Of a DNA stretch of 64,000 nt, positions 44,901 through 57,573 are shown in pieces. Source of the DNA: Phlyctochytrium arcticum. Its lineage: Eukaryota > Chytridiomycota > Chytridiomycetes > Chytridiales > Chytridiaceae. A program made the position numbers and the translations under genes. Position 1 is the stretch's first letter. Every line of letters starts with the position of its first letter. Where the stretch lies: the NCBI GenBank assembly GCA_025602905.1, contig JAHLKI010000024.1:248001-312000 (forward strand). The letters run 5' to 3'. The notes beneath the pieces are model-generated. The model was not told where the DNA came from. It saw only the letters and a list, made by a program, of their open reading frames with translations, and did not search any database.

Positions 44901-47877
44901 CAAGATTCTCATCTTGAAAGCAGTTATCTATGAAGCGACACATGCTCAGAACCAGCTCGCGAGCACAATGCTACATATATAATTAGTCAAAGTTACAAGG
45001 AAGTGCGTTGTACGTCAATACCTTGTTGTCCCGTCTTATATAGCTGAAAAAGTATGCGCAAGTATTTAGCGTGTGAAATGCTACCTTCATTACATCAGGG
45101 GGCCATCCCCATGTCAGCTAGAATTGTGAATTGAAAAGTTAATCGTACGGTCGGAAAGGTACGCTTGCACCTGATGTCCCCTACCTTGTCTTGTATTGTT
45201 CGCACGACCAATGCAGGCAGACCTGGACAGAAAGGCGCATCTTCTGCCACAAAAGAACACAGGAGATGCAGAACGTATTTGGCATTGGATGGAGCCGCCT
45301 CGACCAGAAGTGAAGTAAGAAGCAGGTCCACAAGGTGAGATTTCAGCTAAATTGGGAAAAAATGATCAGATCACGGACGTATGCCAAAAAGGGAGGGCCA
45401 CTTACCGAGCGGAACGATGGATGCCGTGGAGCTACAGACTTCTCTTGATCCGATGTGCCCTCTTTGCGCAGCAAAATCGCTTCCTCGGCGAGCGCGTACA
45501 TTGCTTTAACCTAGACTTCAATTAGCCTTAGCCAGCAGCTACGGCTTGCCTATCTCATCCAAACCTTACCGTTCTCGAGATCACCAGCTCGTCCCCATGC
45601 CCCCTCATATAGTAATCATAAGCTTCCCATCCCAAGCCAGCTGGGACCTCTTCAAAGTGATTTGGCAGAGCGATAATGTTCCCAACAATGAGGTAAGCCG
45701 CTCGTCGCAAGTCATCCGTGTCCGAAGGCATATCCGGTCGGGCGTTGGCGATAGCAGGTGGGGTAACAGGGAGCACGCGTCGAAGGCCAAGTACAAAATC
45801 CGGTACTAGTAAGCGAATTCCAGGAAGGTCCCGTATAAACAGTTCTGGGGAATTCAGAATGACAGAAACAAGAGATGCATTGTCTCCGCGCAACCCCTGG
45901 AAAGACCGGGTTAGAAATGTCTTTCTTCAATGTTCATGCAGAGATCAAACCTGCTCCAACGAATGATAAAATCTCTCCAGGTAAGCTCTGATAAACTTTC
46001 GGCGCCGTTGCGGTTGACAAAAGATTCGACACAGTATACCCAGAGATTCTGCTTTTCCCTCCGCGTACTCAGACCCCATCTTGGAAACAGCTTCAAAGAG
46101 CCATCCGCCAAACATATGAAGCAATGTATTCCCATCAGGAACTGTTGATGCCTCATCCGCATTCTACCTCACGGGTCAGAAGTCGACAGAACACACATAT
46201 AGAACAAAATTAGATTAATACCTCAAGCTGTGCGGTTTGGCCTATTGAGTGCCAGACTGCGACTACACGCGCAATTCCCCGAATAGCCACTTCAAAGTTT
46301 TTGGCATGAAGGGCATTGGGATTTCCCAGCAGGTCTGAAAGCAAGTGTTTAGCTCCTATCGGCCACAGACTATTGCGGTATAGCATGCCCTACAAATCAT
46401 CCGATGCCACGCGTAGTAAACGAAATCGCTTGGAAGATCTAATGTTACTTGATACGCATGGCTGTACAAAACAATAAGTTAGCAGTGACCAGCGGTCCTA
46501 GGTTGTCACGGTGAACCAACATTTGAATTTGGACATTTGCAGCGCCTTCCTCAGTTCCATACAACAGGCCGACAACTCTTTGACTTAATCCAAGAATGGT
46601 CGCGCTCCATTGATTTATGACCTTTGTTCGATGCGTCCATAGCGTGAAATAGCGCTGAAAAGTGATTTTCAGCCTCTGATGCCAGTTCTCGAAAGCCTTA
46701 GATAGACAAGGATGCTGACCTTCAAATGGTCCCACATGAAGACCTGCTTGAGATTCGAGCGCAGCCATAGCTCTATCAACACCTTTCAGATTGCGATAAG
46801 TTTACGTTCTCTTTTTGAGTCAGACCAAAGGACCCAACCCTTATCAAGTGTTCGCACAGCTCGTCCGCCATTCTGGCGCCTGCGTCTTCATAATCGTAAG
46901 CCACACCAGTTGCAGGCCCCGCAGTAGCCCCTCGTCCCCCATGTCCAGCATCGGGTGGAGCGGCCGCATATCCCTTCCACACTGGCTCGCGCAAAAGGCA
47001 ATCCGCGATGGCAATCAGCACCTTTAAGACAACAATCCAGGTTTCTTCCGAGAAGTTTGCTCCCAAGACTCGTCCCGCATCAGTAAAAATCCGCAAAACC
47101 GCATGACACATGTCCACATGCACTGTGATTCCATCGCTGTTTTCCGTATCAACGGTCGCATAAGTATTGGCTATAGCAGTCGAATTTGCTACTGCCGCAG
47201 CCGCCGCGGATGTCGCCTGCTGGTGATGATGATTTGGAGGGGGACGAACGGGCTGGGCCCAAGGTGAAAGAGATGCCGAACCGGAGGTATGAGATGATGA
47301 ATGCTGGGGGTGTACGGAAGACGCTGAAGGGCCGCTCGGAGTGTCAGCACGGCTGCGGGGTTGAAACAAGAGGGAAAGTTGCTGAAAGATGGTCTAAGAT
47401 CGGGAAGGTAAGCGTGCAATTATCAGAGTACTCCCAGTTCCGTCGCACCTGCCAAAAGGTCTGCTCAAATGGTTCTCCTCTCAGATCCTTTACGGCTACG
47501 GGCAAGCATGCAGGTTCCAACAGCCAATTTGCGTACACTGCCACCGTCATTTGAATGATCCCTACGTCTTCTATGGGCAGACTGAAACCCTGTCCAACAA
47601 CTTCCATCATCCATCGGACATGAGCGGGGGAGGTGAGCAAATGAGCTGGATCTGGGGAAGTGGTGACGGGGGGATGAGAATTTGGTGGGGTGAGAAGGTA
47701 TTGGGTGACTTCGAATATAAGTTTCTTCTTCACCCCCAGTGGGAAGGCGGTGAGAATGTCCGACTCTTTGCACAAAGGAAGTCATGTCAGCTTTAGAAGG
47801 AGAATTGTCGAGGCGATGAGGAACTCACCAGCATCGTGTTTCAGAAGCCCCAGTTGCTGTGCTCGTTCCAAAAACAT
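41991..47877 (-). CDS. RALGAPB: RalGAP beta-subunit homologue (Rap/Ral-GAP domain)
   Basis: I rebuilt 20 exons: 47829-47877, 47449-47765, 46839-47393, 46744-46782, 46521-46696, 46394-46461, 46222-46334, 45951-46163, 45570-45896, 45406-45510, 45185-45346, 45085-45117, 45014-45043, 44899-44970, 43226-44844, 43049-43172, 42370-42990, 42198-42319, 42071-42139 and 41991-42015. The sum is 4839 nt, 1612 aa, open throughout. Landmarks shared with RalGAP-beta are VSVILNSPELF, LRRAAYLIVGNIIALPNHF, FLGHLGFLTPET, LPERDCMGFAVLF and the C-terminal GAP block (LVHIIWIED, SIFVHPLPHTPGLYFIRI, GPLVDGMIVSRHSLG). RalGAP-beta pairs with an alpha subunit to switch off Ral-type GTPases. A Ser/Pro-rich disordered insert lies near 1050-1170. 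The true start may be further upstream. Confidence 0.85.
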
Positions 47878-48610
47878 ATCCTCGTTCGCCCACAACGCCG
47901 GATTCCACTCTTACTTGATTCGCAACAAGACTTTTTCACAGCTTGGTACTCTGCCAGAAAAGCTATACATGAAGGAAGAAACAATCTACGTGGCGGGCGG
48001 TGCAGTCAAATATCAGGGCTAGTAGCCAACTAGTCAATGTGGTGTATCCAGGCATTGGGCACACGTTTTAATGATTACGCAAGCAGGACCAACTCAAAGT
48101 ATGCTGTTGCTTCACTCTGCTTCTCTATTCTCTTTCAATAATTTTACATATAAACGAAAACCTGGGCAAAGATGCATCTGGCACGCGTGTATATTCCGAT
48201 TCAGGCAAGTTGCGATCTACATGACATGCACCATACAACATACAACCAGCAGGGCTTTCACCAAACAGTATAGGGGCGGCAACTGTACAAGATGATCAGT
48301 CTGCATCAGAGCATCAGAGTACATAGTCAGAGTAGAAATTCTTTATTGTGCGTCCCAGACTTGGTGTCATACTTCGACGTCTCTGGCAGACCGCAAAACC
48401 AGGGAAAACGCGACAACATGGCGAAGATCGCGGAGTTGCTTATGCAATCAAGTTGGACATCTCAAAATATTTCCGAGGCCAGTAGCGAAGCCAAGACTCC
48501 CAAGTGGACGGTGGACACCGTAAAGTATGCCACGAAACGATTTTAATTTACACATGCATACATCAGTTCTGGGCTAGCTGCACCCTTATTGCAACAGCTT
48601 CCTCCGTTGT
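47878..48610. other. Upstream of RalGAP-beta
   Basis: It may contain a further N-terminal exon of the minus-strand RalGAP-beta gene: WNPALWANED reads in frame just above 47877, ahead of a possible acceptor. An 84-aa plus-strand frame at 48292-48546 has no recognisable feature. Confidence 0.35.
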
Positions 48611-48907
48611 TCACGACCGCTGAAACGCCTGGTAGCTCCGGTTGCGCAGAGCCTCGTGGTCTCCGTAGTAGGCGACAATCTCAAATACATTGTGGTTCTG
48701 ATGTATGGGGCACAGCCTGTGTCCACCTTCCGTCCTTCCAAATGGATAGCCGAACACGGTGCTTGCCTCGACACGAAAAATGCTCGGGAAACGGTGGGGC
48801 CAATCTGCCAGTAGCAGTTGCACAACTTGCACTAGATCGTTAAAATGACGTTGGGTATCGGCGCTTTTGGCGGCCATCTCGTCGCGAAGTGCTTCTCGCA
48901 TGGTCAT
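48611..48907 (-). CDS. Hypothetical protein (98 aa), intact member of a small local family
   Basis: A 98-aa frame beginning MTMREALRDEMAAKSADTQ. Its second half (FGYPFGRTEGGHRLCPIHQ, HNVFEIVAYYGDHEALRNR) matches the fragment at 49089-49400, so the two are paralogues. Cys and His residues are spaced irregularly; no zinc finger is evident. Upstream, an Arg/Ser hexamer-like tract (cggctgcggctgcgg at about 48913-48940) may encode an RSRS stretch in another frame. No family recognised. Confidence 0.35.
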   Translation of the reverse strand: MTMREALRDEMAAKSADTQRHFNDLVQVVQLLLADWPHRFPSIFRVEASTVFGYPFGRTEGGHRLCPIHQNHNVFEIVAYYGDHEALRNRSYQAFQRS

Positions 48908-49088
48908 CAGAGGGTCCGGCTGCGGCTGCGGCTGCGGCTCCGGCTGCTAGTTATTATTGCTCCGTTTGTTTCGCGGCTGTGGAGCACGTTCATTTTCCCA
49001 TCTTTACCAGACTGCAAACATAAAACCATACCATTGTGGCAAATCAATGAAATTGCAAGTACTTTGACTATAATATGATACCAGATGA

Positions 49089-49746
49089 TCAATAGGAACG
49101 CAACGAAGTGTAGATGTGTGTGGTAGCCGCCATCTCGTCGCGGAGGTAGCCTCGGTTGCGCAAGAACCCTTGCCAAGCCTCGTGTTCTCTGTGATACGAT
49201 ACAATCTCAAAAACATTGTGGCCTTGGTGCAAGACGCACAGCCGGCGTCCATCTTGCCTTTTCCCGCAGGGGTAGCCGAAAGCATTGATATCTTCCGCGG
49301 TCGGGCCAATCTGCCAGCAGCAGTTGCATGATATCGTTAAAGTGCCTTGGGTATCGGCACGCCGGGCCGCCATCTCTTCGCGGAGTACGGTCCAACCCAA
49401 TCACTTCGTCGTCATCTTCGTCCTCGTTTTGATCTAAGGATGTTACATTTTGAGGTGTTTGCGGCATTTGTTGGGGGAGAGGGGTTTCGGGGGCCCGACG
49501 GGACACCAGAGGAGATGCTGGAACTTGTCTGTCACTGGGAAAACGCTTTTTGGAAGGTGTAGGAGGTCCCCCGTCGTCTTGCGTAGCTTGTGACGAGGTC
49601 GTTCCACGGTTCCAGCAAAAGAGAAATGTACAACAAAATAAATGGGCAATAAAAGTAATTGACTGAAGGCAGGAGGGGGCGTGAGAATGCGGGTGGATGT
49701 GTAGACAGTCTCTATTGCGTGCTTGAGAAAACGACGCGACTTGCAT
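49089..49746 (-). pseudogene. Frame-broken paralogue of the 98-aa gene
   Basis: Reading from 49746, an acidic, Pro/Ser-rich segment ends in EDEDDDEVIGL. The paralogous block HFNDIMQLLLADWP then appears in one frame, and FGYPCGK...GRRLCVLHQ, HNVFEIVSYHREHEA in another. In the gene at 48611 the equivalent blocks are in a single frame. At least one frameshift near 49300-49340 therefore separates them. The gene is probably dead, or a spliced form that I could not resolve. Confidence 0.5.
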
Positions 49747-51370
49747 TATGCAGTGAGTGAGAGGTGAATGTACCTATTGGAGGCTGTGGAAAGAAGACAA
49801 GTTTAGAGAGTACTCCTTCGAACGACAAGAATGGAACAAATAAAACTTACAGATAATTGATACCGACGGACATCTCCTCAATCTTGATGTTGTAAAACTC
49901 TTCAATCTCGCGAAGCATGCGGACATCTTCCTGAGCGACAAAGTTGACGCAAACACCCTTACGTCCGAAACGACCACTTCGACCGATACGGTGAATGTAG
50001 TCTTCTTTGTTGGAGGGAAGATCGTAGTTGATGACGAGGATGACGGCGTAGTAAACAGGGAAATCAATACCAAGGGGAATCAAGTCAGTGGTGATCAAAA
50101 CACGGGAAGAACCGGATCGGAACTCCTTCATAATATCGTCACGCTCCTGTTGGGTCATGTCTCCGTGCATAGCAGAAACAGCGAATTCGCGGGACTGCAT
50201 CTTCTCGGTCAACCAGTCGACCTTTCTACGGGTGTTGCAGAAAATAACGGCTTGAGCGACGGTAACAGTCTCGAACAAGTCGCAAAGAGTGTCGAGCTTC
50301 CAGTCCTCCTTCTCAACAGCAATGTAGAATTGACGAATACCCTCAAGCACTTTATCAGGCTTGACAAGAATATGGACGGGTTCACGCATGAAGCGCTTGG
50401 TAACGTCCAAGACTTCGACGGGCATGGTGGCGGAGAGAAGAACAACCTGGGTGGCGGGGGGAAGGAGTTGGAAGACTTCGTAAATCTGTTCCTTGAAACC
50501 ACGGTACAACATCTTGTCGGCTTCATCGAGAACAAACATCTTGATGTGGTCGGTTTTGAGGGCACGACAGTCCATCATGTCAAAGACATGACCAGGGGTT
50601 CCGACGACAACGTGGACACCGGCCTCGAGAGCACGCATGTCATCACGGACGTTGGTTCCACCAATGCAGGCGTGGCAGGTAATGTTCATGTAGTCACCGA
50701 GAGCGATGACGACCTTTTGAATCTGCTGGGCCAACTCCCAGGTGGGGGCAAGGATAAGAGCTTGGCATTCCTTCTTGGTCATGTCAAGTGACTGGAGAAC
50801 AGAGATGGAGAAAATAGCAGTCTTTCCGGTTCCCCACTGGTGCTGAGCAATCACATCGTGGCCCTTGATGACGGGGGGAATGGCACGCTGCTGGAAAACA
50901 GAGGGACGCTCGAAACTAAATCCCAATAAGCATCATACTAGGATCTCATTTCTTCTAAATCAAGCGTACCCGTAAGAGTAAATACCACGCAAGAGCTCCT
51001 CGCGAAGGTTCATGTCTTCAAACCTATCGACAGCCTCGTCCCGGTTATTCTATATACAAAATTGTTGGGTTTCCAGACCGAAAATTCCAAGTGGACGGAA
51101 ATGTATCTTACCACGATGTCGCCATCAGTAACATCGGCCAGGCTACTGAAATGGGCAAAAATGTCAGAAGCAAGGTCCAACTCTTATCGAATAAAAGTGG
51201 GACATGAAGAAAGATCCTCGCCCTGGCTCGCCCAGAACCGCTGTCCAAAATGACTCCTCGGGTATCACCCCTCTTCCAGATCGAAGAAGACTTTGTCGAG
51301 TTTGGGCAGCGGTCCTCACGCCTGGGATAGGTTGAGACACCTACTTTGTCTCAGCAGCCATATTTGCGAT
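49600..51370. repeat. Left copy of the eIF4A segmental duplication
   Basis: The eIF4A gene, its introns and at least 180 bases of 3' flank match 52977-54760 closely. The stretch from aataaatgggcaataaaag through the 10-nt last exon is nearly identical in both. The 5' leader is also shared. The unit is in direct orientation. Between the copies lies the His-Ala repeat gene. Confidence 0.85.
49774..51361 (-). CDS. Divergent eIF4A paralogue with altered helicase motifs
   Basis: Exons 51345-51361, 51112-51145, 50970-51049, 49851-50915 and 49774-49783 give 401 aa, with the same five-exon layout as the canonical copy at 53144-54743. The frame is fully open, yet conserved DEAD-box motifs are changed. 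Motif I reads HQWGTGKT instead of AQSGTGKT, Ia reads PTWELA for PTRELA, Ib reads TPGHV for TPGRV, and motif II is DEADKML for DEADEML. Motif V reads [15 protein letters not shown] for [12 protein letters not shown]. Motif [13 protein letters not shown] is intact. Exon 2 lacks 21 nt. Loss of the PTREL Arg and the ARGID Arg should weaken RNA binding and ATP coupling. It could be a relaxed duplicate on the way to pseudogene, or an inactive regulator. Confidence 0.8.
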
Positions 51371-51514
51371 CGTAGAGATTCCGGGAGCGGACACCGGTAC
51401 ATCGCTATTTTAGTATGGCGGACACAACGTTTGAATGATTACGCAAGCAGGAACGAAACCCCGACGAAAGCAGCGCTGGGCAAACAGATTTTAAACTCTG
51501 ATACATAAGACAAA

Positions 51515-52710
<1,196 letters not shown>

Positions 52711-52976
52711 GTCGTCGGCAGAAAATGAAAGGGCGCTGGTCGTTAGTTTTACCTGTTCTTTCGGCGAAAACCCAACCGTGAGTGGCCCCTTCCAAAGGGC
52801 CAGAACGTCTACCAGGAGTCTACGAAGGACCTCAGGTGTCTCAGTAGTGTCTTTGTAGATCTAGCAAGTGAGCTCAGTCCATCCCCGCAACGTTTGCTCG
52901 CAAGAATTGGTAAGGCTGATCAAGGGCAATAGTAGGAACTCGTTTGTAGTATGGCGCAAAATACATTTATACAAGG

Positions 52977-53463
52977 GCGTTCCAACAAAAGAGAAATAAA
53001 CAGCAAAATAAATGGGCAATAAAAGTAATTGACTGAAGGCAGGAGGGGGCGTGAGAATGCGGGTGGATGTGTAGACAGTCTCTATTGCGTGCTTGAGAAA
53101 ACGACGCGACTTGCATTATGCAGTGAGTGAGAGGTGAATGTACCTATTGGAGGCTGTGGAAAGAAGACAAGTTTAGAGATTATTCCTTCGAACGACAAGA
53201 ATGGAACGAGTAACACTTACAGCTCAGCGATACTGAGGGGCATCTCCTCAGCCTTGGTGTTGTAAAACTCCTCAATCTCGCGAAGCATGCGGACATCTTC
53301 TTGAGCGACAAAGTTGACGGAAACACCCTTACGTCCGAAACGACCACTACGACCGATACGGTGGATGTAGTTTTCCTTGTTGGAGGGAAGATCGTAGTTG
53401 ATGACGAGGGAAACTTGTTGGACATCGATACCACGGGCAAGCAAGTCAGTGGTGATCAAAACA

Positions 53464-53495
<32 letters not shown>

Positions 53496-54760
53496 AACGT
53501 CACGCTCCTGTTGGGTCATGTCTCCGTGCATAGCAGAAACAGTGAATTCGCGGGACTGCATCTTCTCGGTCAACCAGTCGACCTTTCTACGGGTGTTGCA
53601 GAAAATAACGGCTTGAGCGACGGTAACAGTCTCGTACAAGTCGCAAAGAGTGTCGAGCTTCCAGTCCTCCTTCTCAACAGCAATGTAGAATTGACGAATA
53701 CCCTCAAGGGTCAACTCATCACGCTTGACAAGAATACGGACGGGTTCACGCATGAAGCGCTTGGTAACGTCCAAGACTTCGACGGGCATGGTGGCGGAGA
53801 GAAGAACAACCTGGGTGGCGGGGGGAAGGAGTTGGAAGACTTCGTAAATTTGTTCCTTGAAACCACGGGACAACATCTCGTCGGCTTCATCAAGAACAAA
53901 CATTTTGATGTGGTCGGTTTTGAGGGCACGACGGTCCATCATGTCAAAGACACGACCGGGGGTTCCGACGACAACGTGGACACCGGCTTCGAGAGCGCGC
54001 ATGTCGTCACGGACGTTGGTTCCTCCGATACAAGCGTGGCAGGTAATGTTCATGTAGTCACCGAGAGCGATGACGACCTTTTGAATCTGCTGGGCCAACT
54101 CACGGGTGGGGGCAAGGATAAGAGCTTGGCACTCCTTCTTGGTCATGTCAAGAGACTGGAGAACAGAGATGGAGAAAGTAGCAGTCTTTCCGGTTCCGGA
54201 CTGGGCCTGAGCAATCACATCGTGGCCCTTGATGACGGGGAGAATGGCACGCTGCTGGATAGCAGATGGACGCTCGAAACTAAAGTATTTTGAATAAGCA
54301 TTCATACGACGTCGGTTCTTCTCAATGAGGCATACCCGTAAGAGTAAATACCACGCAAGAGCTCCTCGCGAAGGTTCATGTCGTCAAACTTGTCGACAAC
54401 CTCGTCCCAGTTTGTCTATACAAAATTATTGAGTTTCCAGCCCGCAAATTCCAGGAAGACGTAAATGTATCTTACCTCGATGTCGCCATCAGTAACATCG
54501 GCCAGGCCAGCATCGGCGGGAGGGGCGTTTCTGAAAAGGAGAACAATGTCAGAAACAAGGTCCAACTCTTTTCGGAAAAAGGTGGGATTGAAGAAAGATC
54601 ATCGGCGCTCGCCCAGAACCGCTGCCCAAAATGACTGCTCGGAGATCACTCCTCTTCCAGACCGAAAAAGACTTTGACGAGTTTGGGCAGCGGTCCTCAC
54701 GCCTGGGATAGGTTGGAGACACCTACTTTGTTTCAGTAGCCATATTTGCGATATCGTAGA
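52977..54760. repeat. Right copy of the eIF4A segmental duplication
   Basis: Partner of 49600-51370 (about 1.75 kb). The 3' flanks are nearly identical over about 200 bases, while the coding exons differ at many non-silent positions, a contrast discussed in the findings. Confidence 0.85.
53144..54743 (-). CDS. TIF1: Translation initiation factor eIF4A (DEAD-box RNA helicase), canonical copy
   Basis: Exons 54727-54743, 54476-54530, 54336-54415, 53221-54279 and 53144-53153 give 406 aa, the usual eIF4A length. All motifs are standard: the Q motif near [20 protein letters not shown], Ia PTRELA, GG, Ib TPGRV, II DEAD, III SAT, V ARGID and [13 protein letters not shown]. It unwinds mRNA 5' leaders as part of eIF4F in the cytosol. 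The first exon encodes only MATET plus two bases, and the last only a split Leu, Leu, Gln and the stop. The gene is in tandem with the divergent copy at 49774. Confidence 0.95.
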
Positions 54761-55568
54761 GATTTCCGGGGGCCGAACTTGCAGCTGATGCTTGTATAGT
54801 CGGCGCTCGCTTGGAAAAATAAATTTTCTTTTCGCCGAAAGAGGCAAATGAAGTTTACGGCGTAGTCACCGCTCCACTGTCATTCCAGCCAATCAATTTC
54901 CCACCGTCTCCACCGTGACTATGCCACACTTGAGGTTGCGCAGTTTGGCGGTCACCACAATTTCTGGCATGTCAAAATGCCACTTTCCCACGTGGAGCTA
55001 CATAGATACCCTGAACGGGCCATCTTATAAACACAAAACCTCTACCATATTCCGGACAGCAAAATGGTGTACCGGAATTTGGATGCCATGCATCAACTAC
55101 GTCGCGAAAATGCGCTCCAGAAATTGTGATGACTTGCGGTCGCACGCATCATAGGTTATAATTAGTCCCATAGTCCCCACCAGCTTACCTGAATGTTCTT
55201 GTCCTGAGTAGAATGAGTTCGGTGGGTATATATATGATTGAACATAGAATGATTCTGTTGGATTTTGAAATGAATTCAAACCAAACCCTGAGAATATATC
55301 CTGAATGTAATTCGCGTTCGTTGATCTCAAAACAAAAATTGACGATAAACTCTTTGTCTTACGCAGACGTTGACGCTCAGATTGGACAATGCATTATGGC
55401 ATTTGGGTTCTAGGGAAGGCAGAGAACAAAACACTTCACCGGCCGCCTGGCCCATGACAAACACGACTAGCCACCGTTTGTTCTTGCGTGTTGGCCAACC
55501 TTGGGGTGTGGTGTGAGGTCGATAAGGAGTCGCTTGCGCGATCATCCATTAAGCATCAGGTAAACCGT
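54744..55568. other. Upstream of eIF4A
   Basis: Promoter of the eIF4A gene at the left end; no gene supported in the rest. Confidence 0.4.
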
Positions 55569-55613
55569 GTCACAGTGCGCAGCATTCTTGGCAAGAATGC
55601 TGCGCACTGTGAC
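55569..55613. repeat. 45-bp near-perfect palindrome (22-bp arms, 1-base centre)
   Basis: Arms 55569-55590 and 55592-55613 are exact reverse complements (gtcacagtgcgcagcattctt on the left). The centre is a single G. Confidence 0.95.
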
Positions 55614-55900
55614 AGGCATTCCTGGCCTATTAGGTACTTACATTCCTGGCAAGAATGGGGGGGTATCATTAGTGAAGAATGCCGTGCGCCCACATTCTTG
55701 GTACATTTCTAGCCCGATATCTACCGTGGGAACATTCCTGCAAGAATCCGCCCTCAATCAGTGAAGAATGCCGCGTGCCCTCCTTTGTTACATTCTTAGC
55801 CATTCTTGCAACATACTATGTCCGGAATGACTGGCGCCCCTTGTCCCATCATTCTTAGCCATAATTGCAACGTACTATGTCCGGAATGACTGGCCTCACT
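55614..55900. repeat. Cluster of short repeats related to the palindrome
   Basis: Many copies of cattcttg/caagaatg in both orientations. There is also a direct duplication of about 65 bases containing gtactatgtccggaatgactggc-like sequence at about 55806-55835 and 55868-55895. The cluster looks like a degenerating mobile-element end or a set of nested inverted repeats. Confidence 0.7.
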
Positions 55901-56078
55901 AAACGTCCCAATTTCCGCGCTCACCGCTTAACTTTTATGCTCCCCCAAGCGCAGCCCAAGCGCCCTCACAGCAGCTCACAATGTTTCTACTACTGTGAGC
56001 AACTATGGACGGGCTACACCGACAAGTCTGGCAGGCTCCCCGCCGCAATCAGATGCGTTCTCGGCACGGAGCAAGACT

Positions 56079-57573
56079 ATGTGGTCCAAAACGTGTGAAC
56101 AATTGCGGAATCGGCGGAGTATGGGTGACAAGGTGAGACATTTTGTTCAGCACGCGCAAGGCCAAAACGTCAACGAGGAACTTACTTTTGATGTTCATAG
56201 CGATGCTTTCATGCTACACCACCAGCATCTGCAGCCAAAAAGGATGCCTACAAAGTCCTGAATGTCAGTAAAGACGCCACGGCTAGTTAGATCAAAAAGG
56301 CGTACTACAAGGTAAGACATTTGCCTTTGGAGACTTTAATACATCATAGAAAAGCCCTTAACGTTCCTATGTTGTTAGCTCGCGCGCGATTTCCACCCTG
56401 ATACTAGCAAGGATCCGAATGCCAAGGATAAATTTATTGAGATACAGGAAGCGTATGATGTGAGTTTCATACTGTTGGATTTGGTGGAGCCACAGTACTA
56501 AAACTTTTCTCTGTTAGATTCTGTCGGATGATCAGAAACGAGCAAATTACGATCAATTTGGACACTCTGCCTTTGGAGGTAAAGAAATTGGCATTCATGG
56601 TACAGTCGTTTGTTTGTACAGACGCTAAAGCGAAAAAAAATTTCTAGGCGGAGAGGGACCAACTGGCGCAGGAGGTTTTGGCGATTTTGGTGGTTTTGGT
56701 GGAGGGGGTAACCCCTTCGGAGGCGGCTTCGGTAGCACACAGGATATCTTTGAGCACATTTTCTCAGGTGGCATGGGCGGAATGCCGGGAATGGGTGGCA
56801 GGGGTGGGGGTGGCCGCGGTGGTTTTGATAGTGTCGGACGTAACATTAAAACGGCCATCAACATTTCCTTCGTGGATGCTGCAAAAGGAACTTCACGGAC
56901 GATTCGATTCAAGAGTGTCGGGAAATGTAAGCCATGTACTGGATCAGGGCTCAAGCCGGGCAAAAAGGCGAATCGCTGCACAACTTGTGGCGGATCTGGG
57001 CAAGTTGCTTTCATCCGTGGTGGATTCCAGATGGCGACAACTTGCCCTGCATGCGGGGGTGCTGGATCCCAGGTTCCGGCAGACGCCAAATGTACTAGCT
57101 GTGAAGGTCAGGGCCGCGGCGAGGAACCCCGCACAGTTGAGGTCACGGTTCCTCCCGGCGTCTACGACGGCATTGAGCTCCGTCTTGCCCGACAAGGTAA
57201 TGCACCTCTGGAAGGCAACGGTCCCGAAGGCGATTTATTCGTGACACTCCGAGTCGCGCCTGACCCAACTTTCCACCGCGAGGGCGCTGACGTCCTTGTT
57301 GATGCCGAAGTTCCCCTCTCCACAGCCATCTTGGGTGGCACTATTCGCGTCCCGACCATTGACGGCGACGTCGAACTCTCTGTTCCAGCTGGAACACAAC
57401 CCAACGATCGTAAACGGCTACGACAGCGCGGCGTCCGCAAGATTGACCGGGCAGGAGACGAGCGAGGCGACGAATGGGTCAAAGAATCCAAAGGTGTACA
57501 GGTCGGGCGGTTCAGTGTAAAGACACATAAGTTTCTTTTTATTAGCATAAAACACGCAGAGCTCGTGGTGTAG
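56079..57573 (+). pseudogene. MDJ1-like mitochondrial DnaJ (type I), broken
   Basis: Exons 56079-56132, 56201-56311, 56379-56459, 56518-56578 and 56648 onward. A basic presequence (MWSKTCEQLRNRRSMGDK, then RCFHATPPASA) suits mitochondrial import. The J domain has YKVLNVSKDATAS and ARDFHPDTSKD with HPD intact, but a TAG at 56288-56290 stands where a Glu codon (SxxEIKKAYY) is expected. A Gly/Phe region, four CxxCxGxG zinc motifs (CKPCTGSG, CTTCGGSG, CPACGGAG, CTSCEGQG) and a substrate-binding domain follow. The C-terminus ends abruptly after GDEWVK, where another 50 or more residues are usual, and the frame runs into a tRNA-like sequence. It is likely a pseudogene unless the stop is a sequence error. 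Confidence 0.7.

Noticed and set aside
46697..46720. A 23-nt intron in RalGAP-beta (gtcagc...taag)
   Set aside because: A 47-nt intron using the GT at 46743 keeps the same frame and matches the minimum intron size seen elsewhere in the window.
49991..50791. Long open frame on the plus strand opposite the left eIF4A (266 aa), and its equivalent at 53301-54293 (330 aa)
   Set aside because: Both are mirror frames of biased eIF4A codons; they change with the helicase copies and carry no independent motif.
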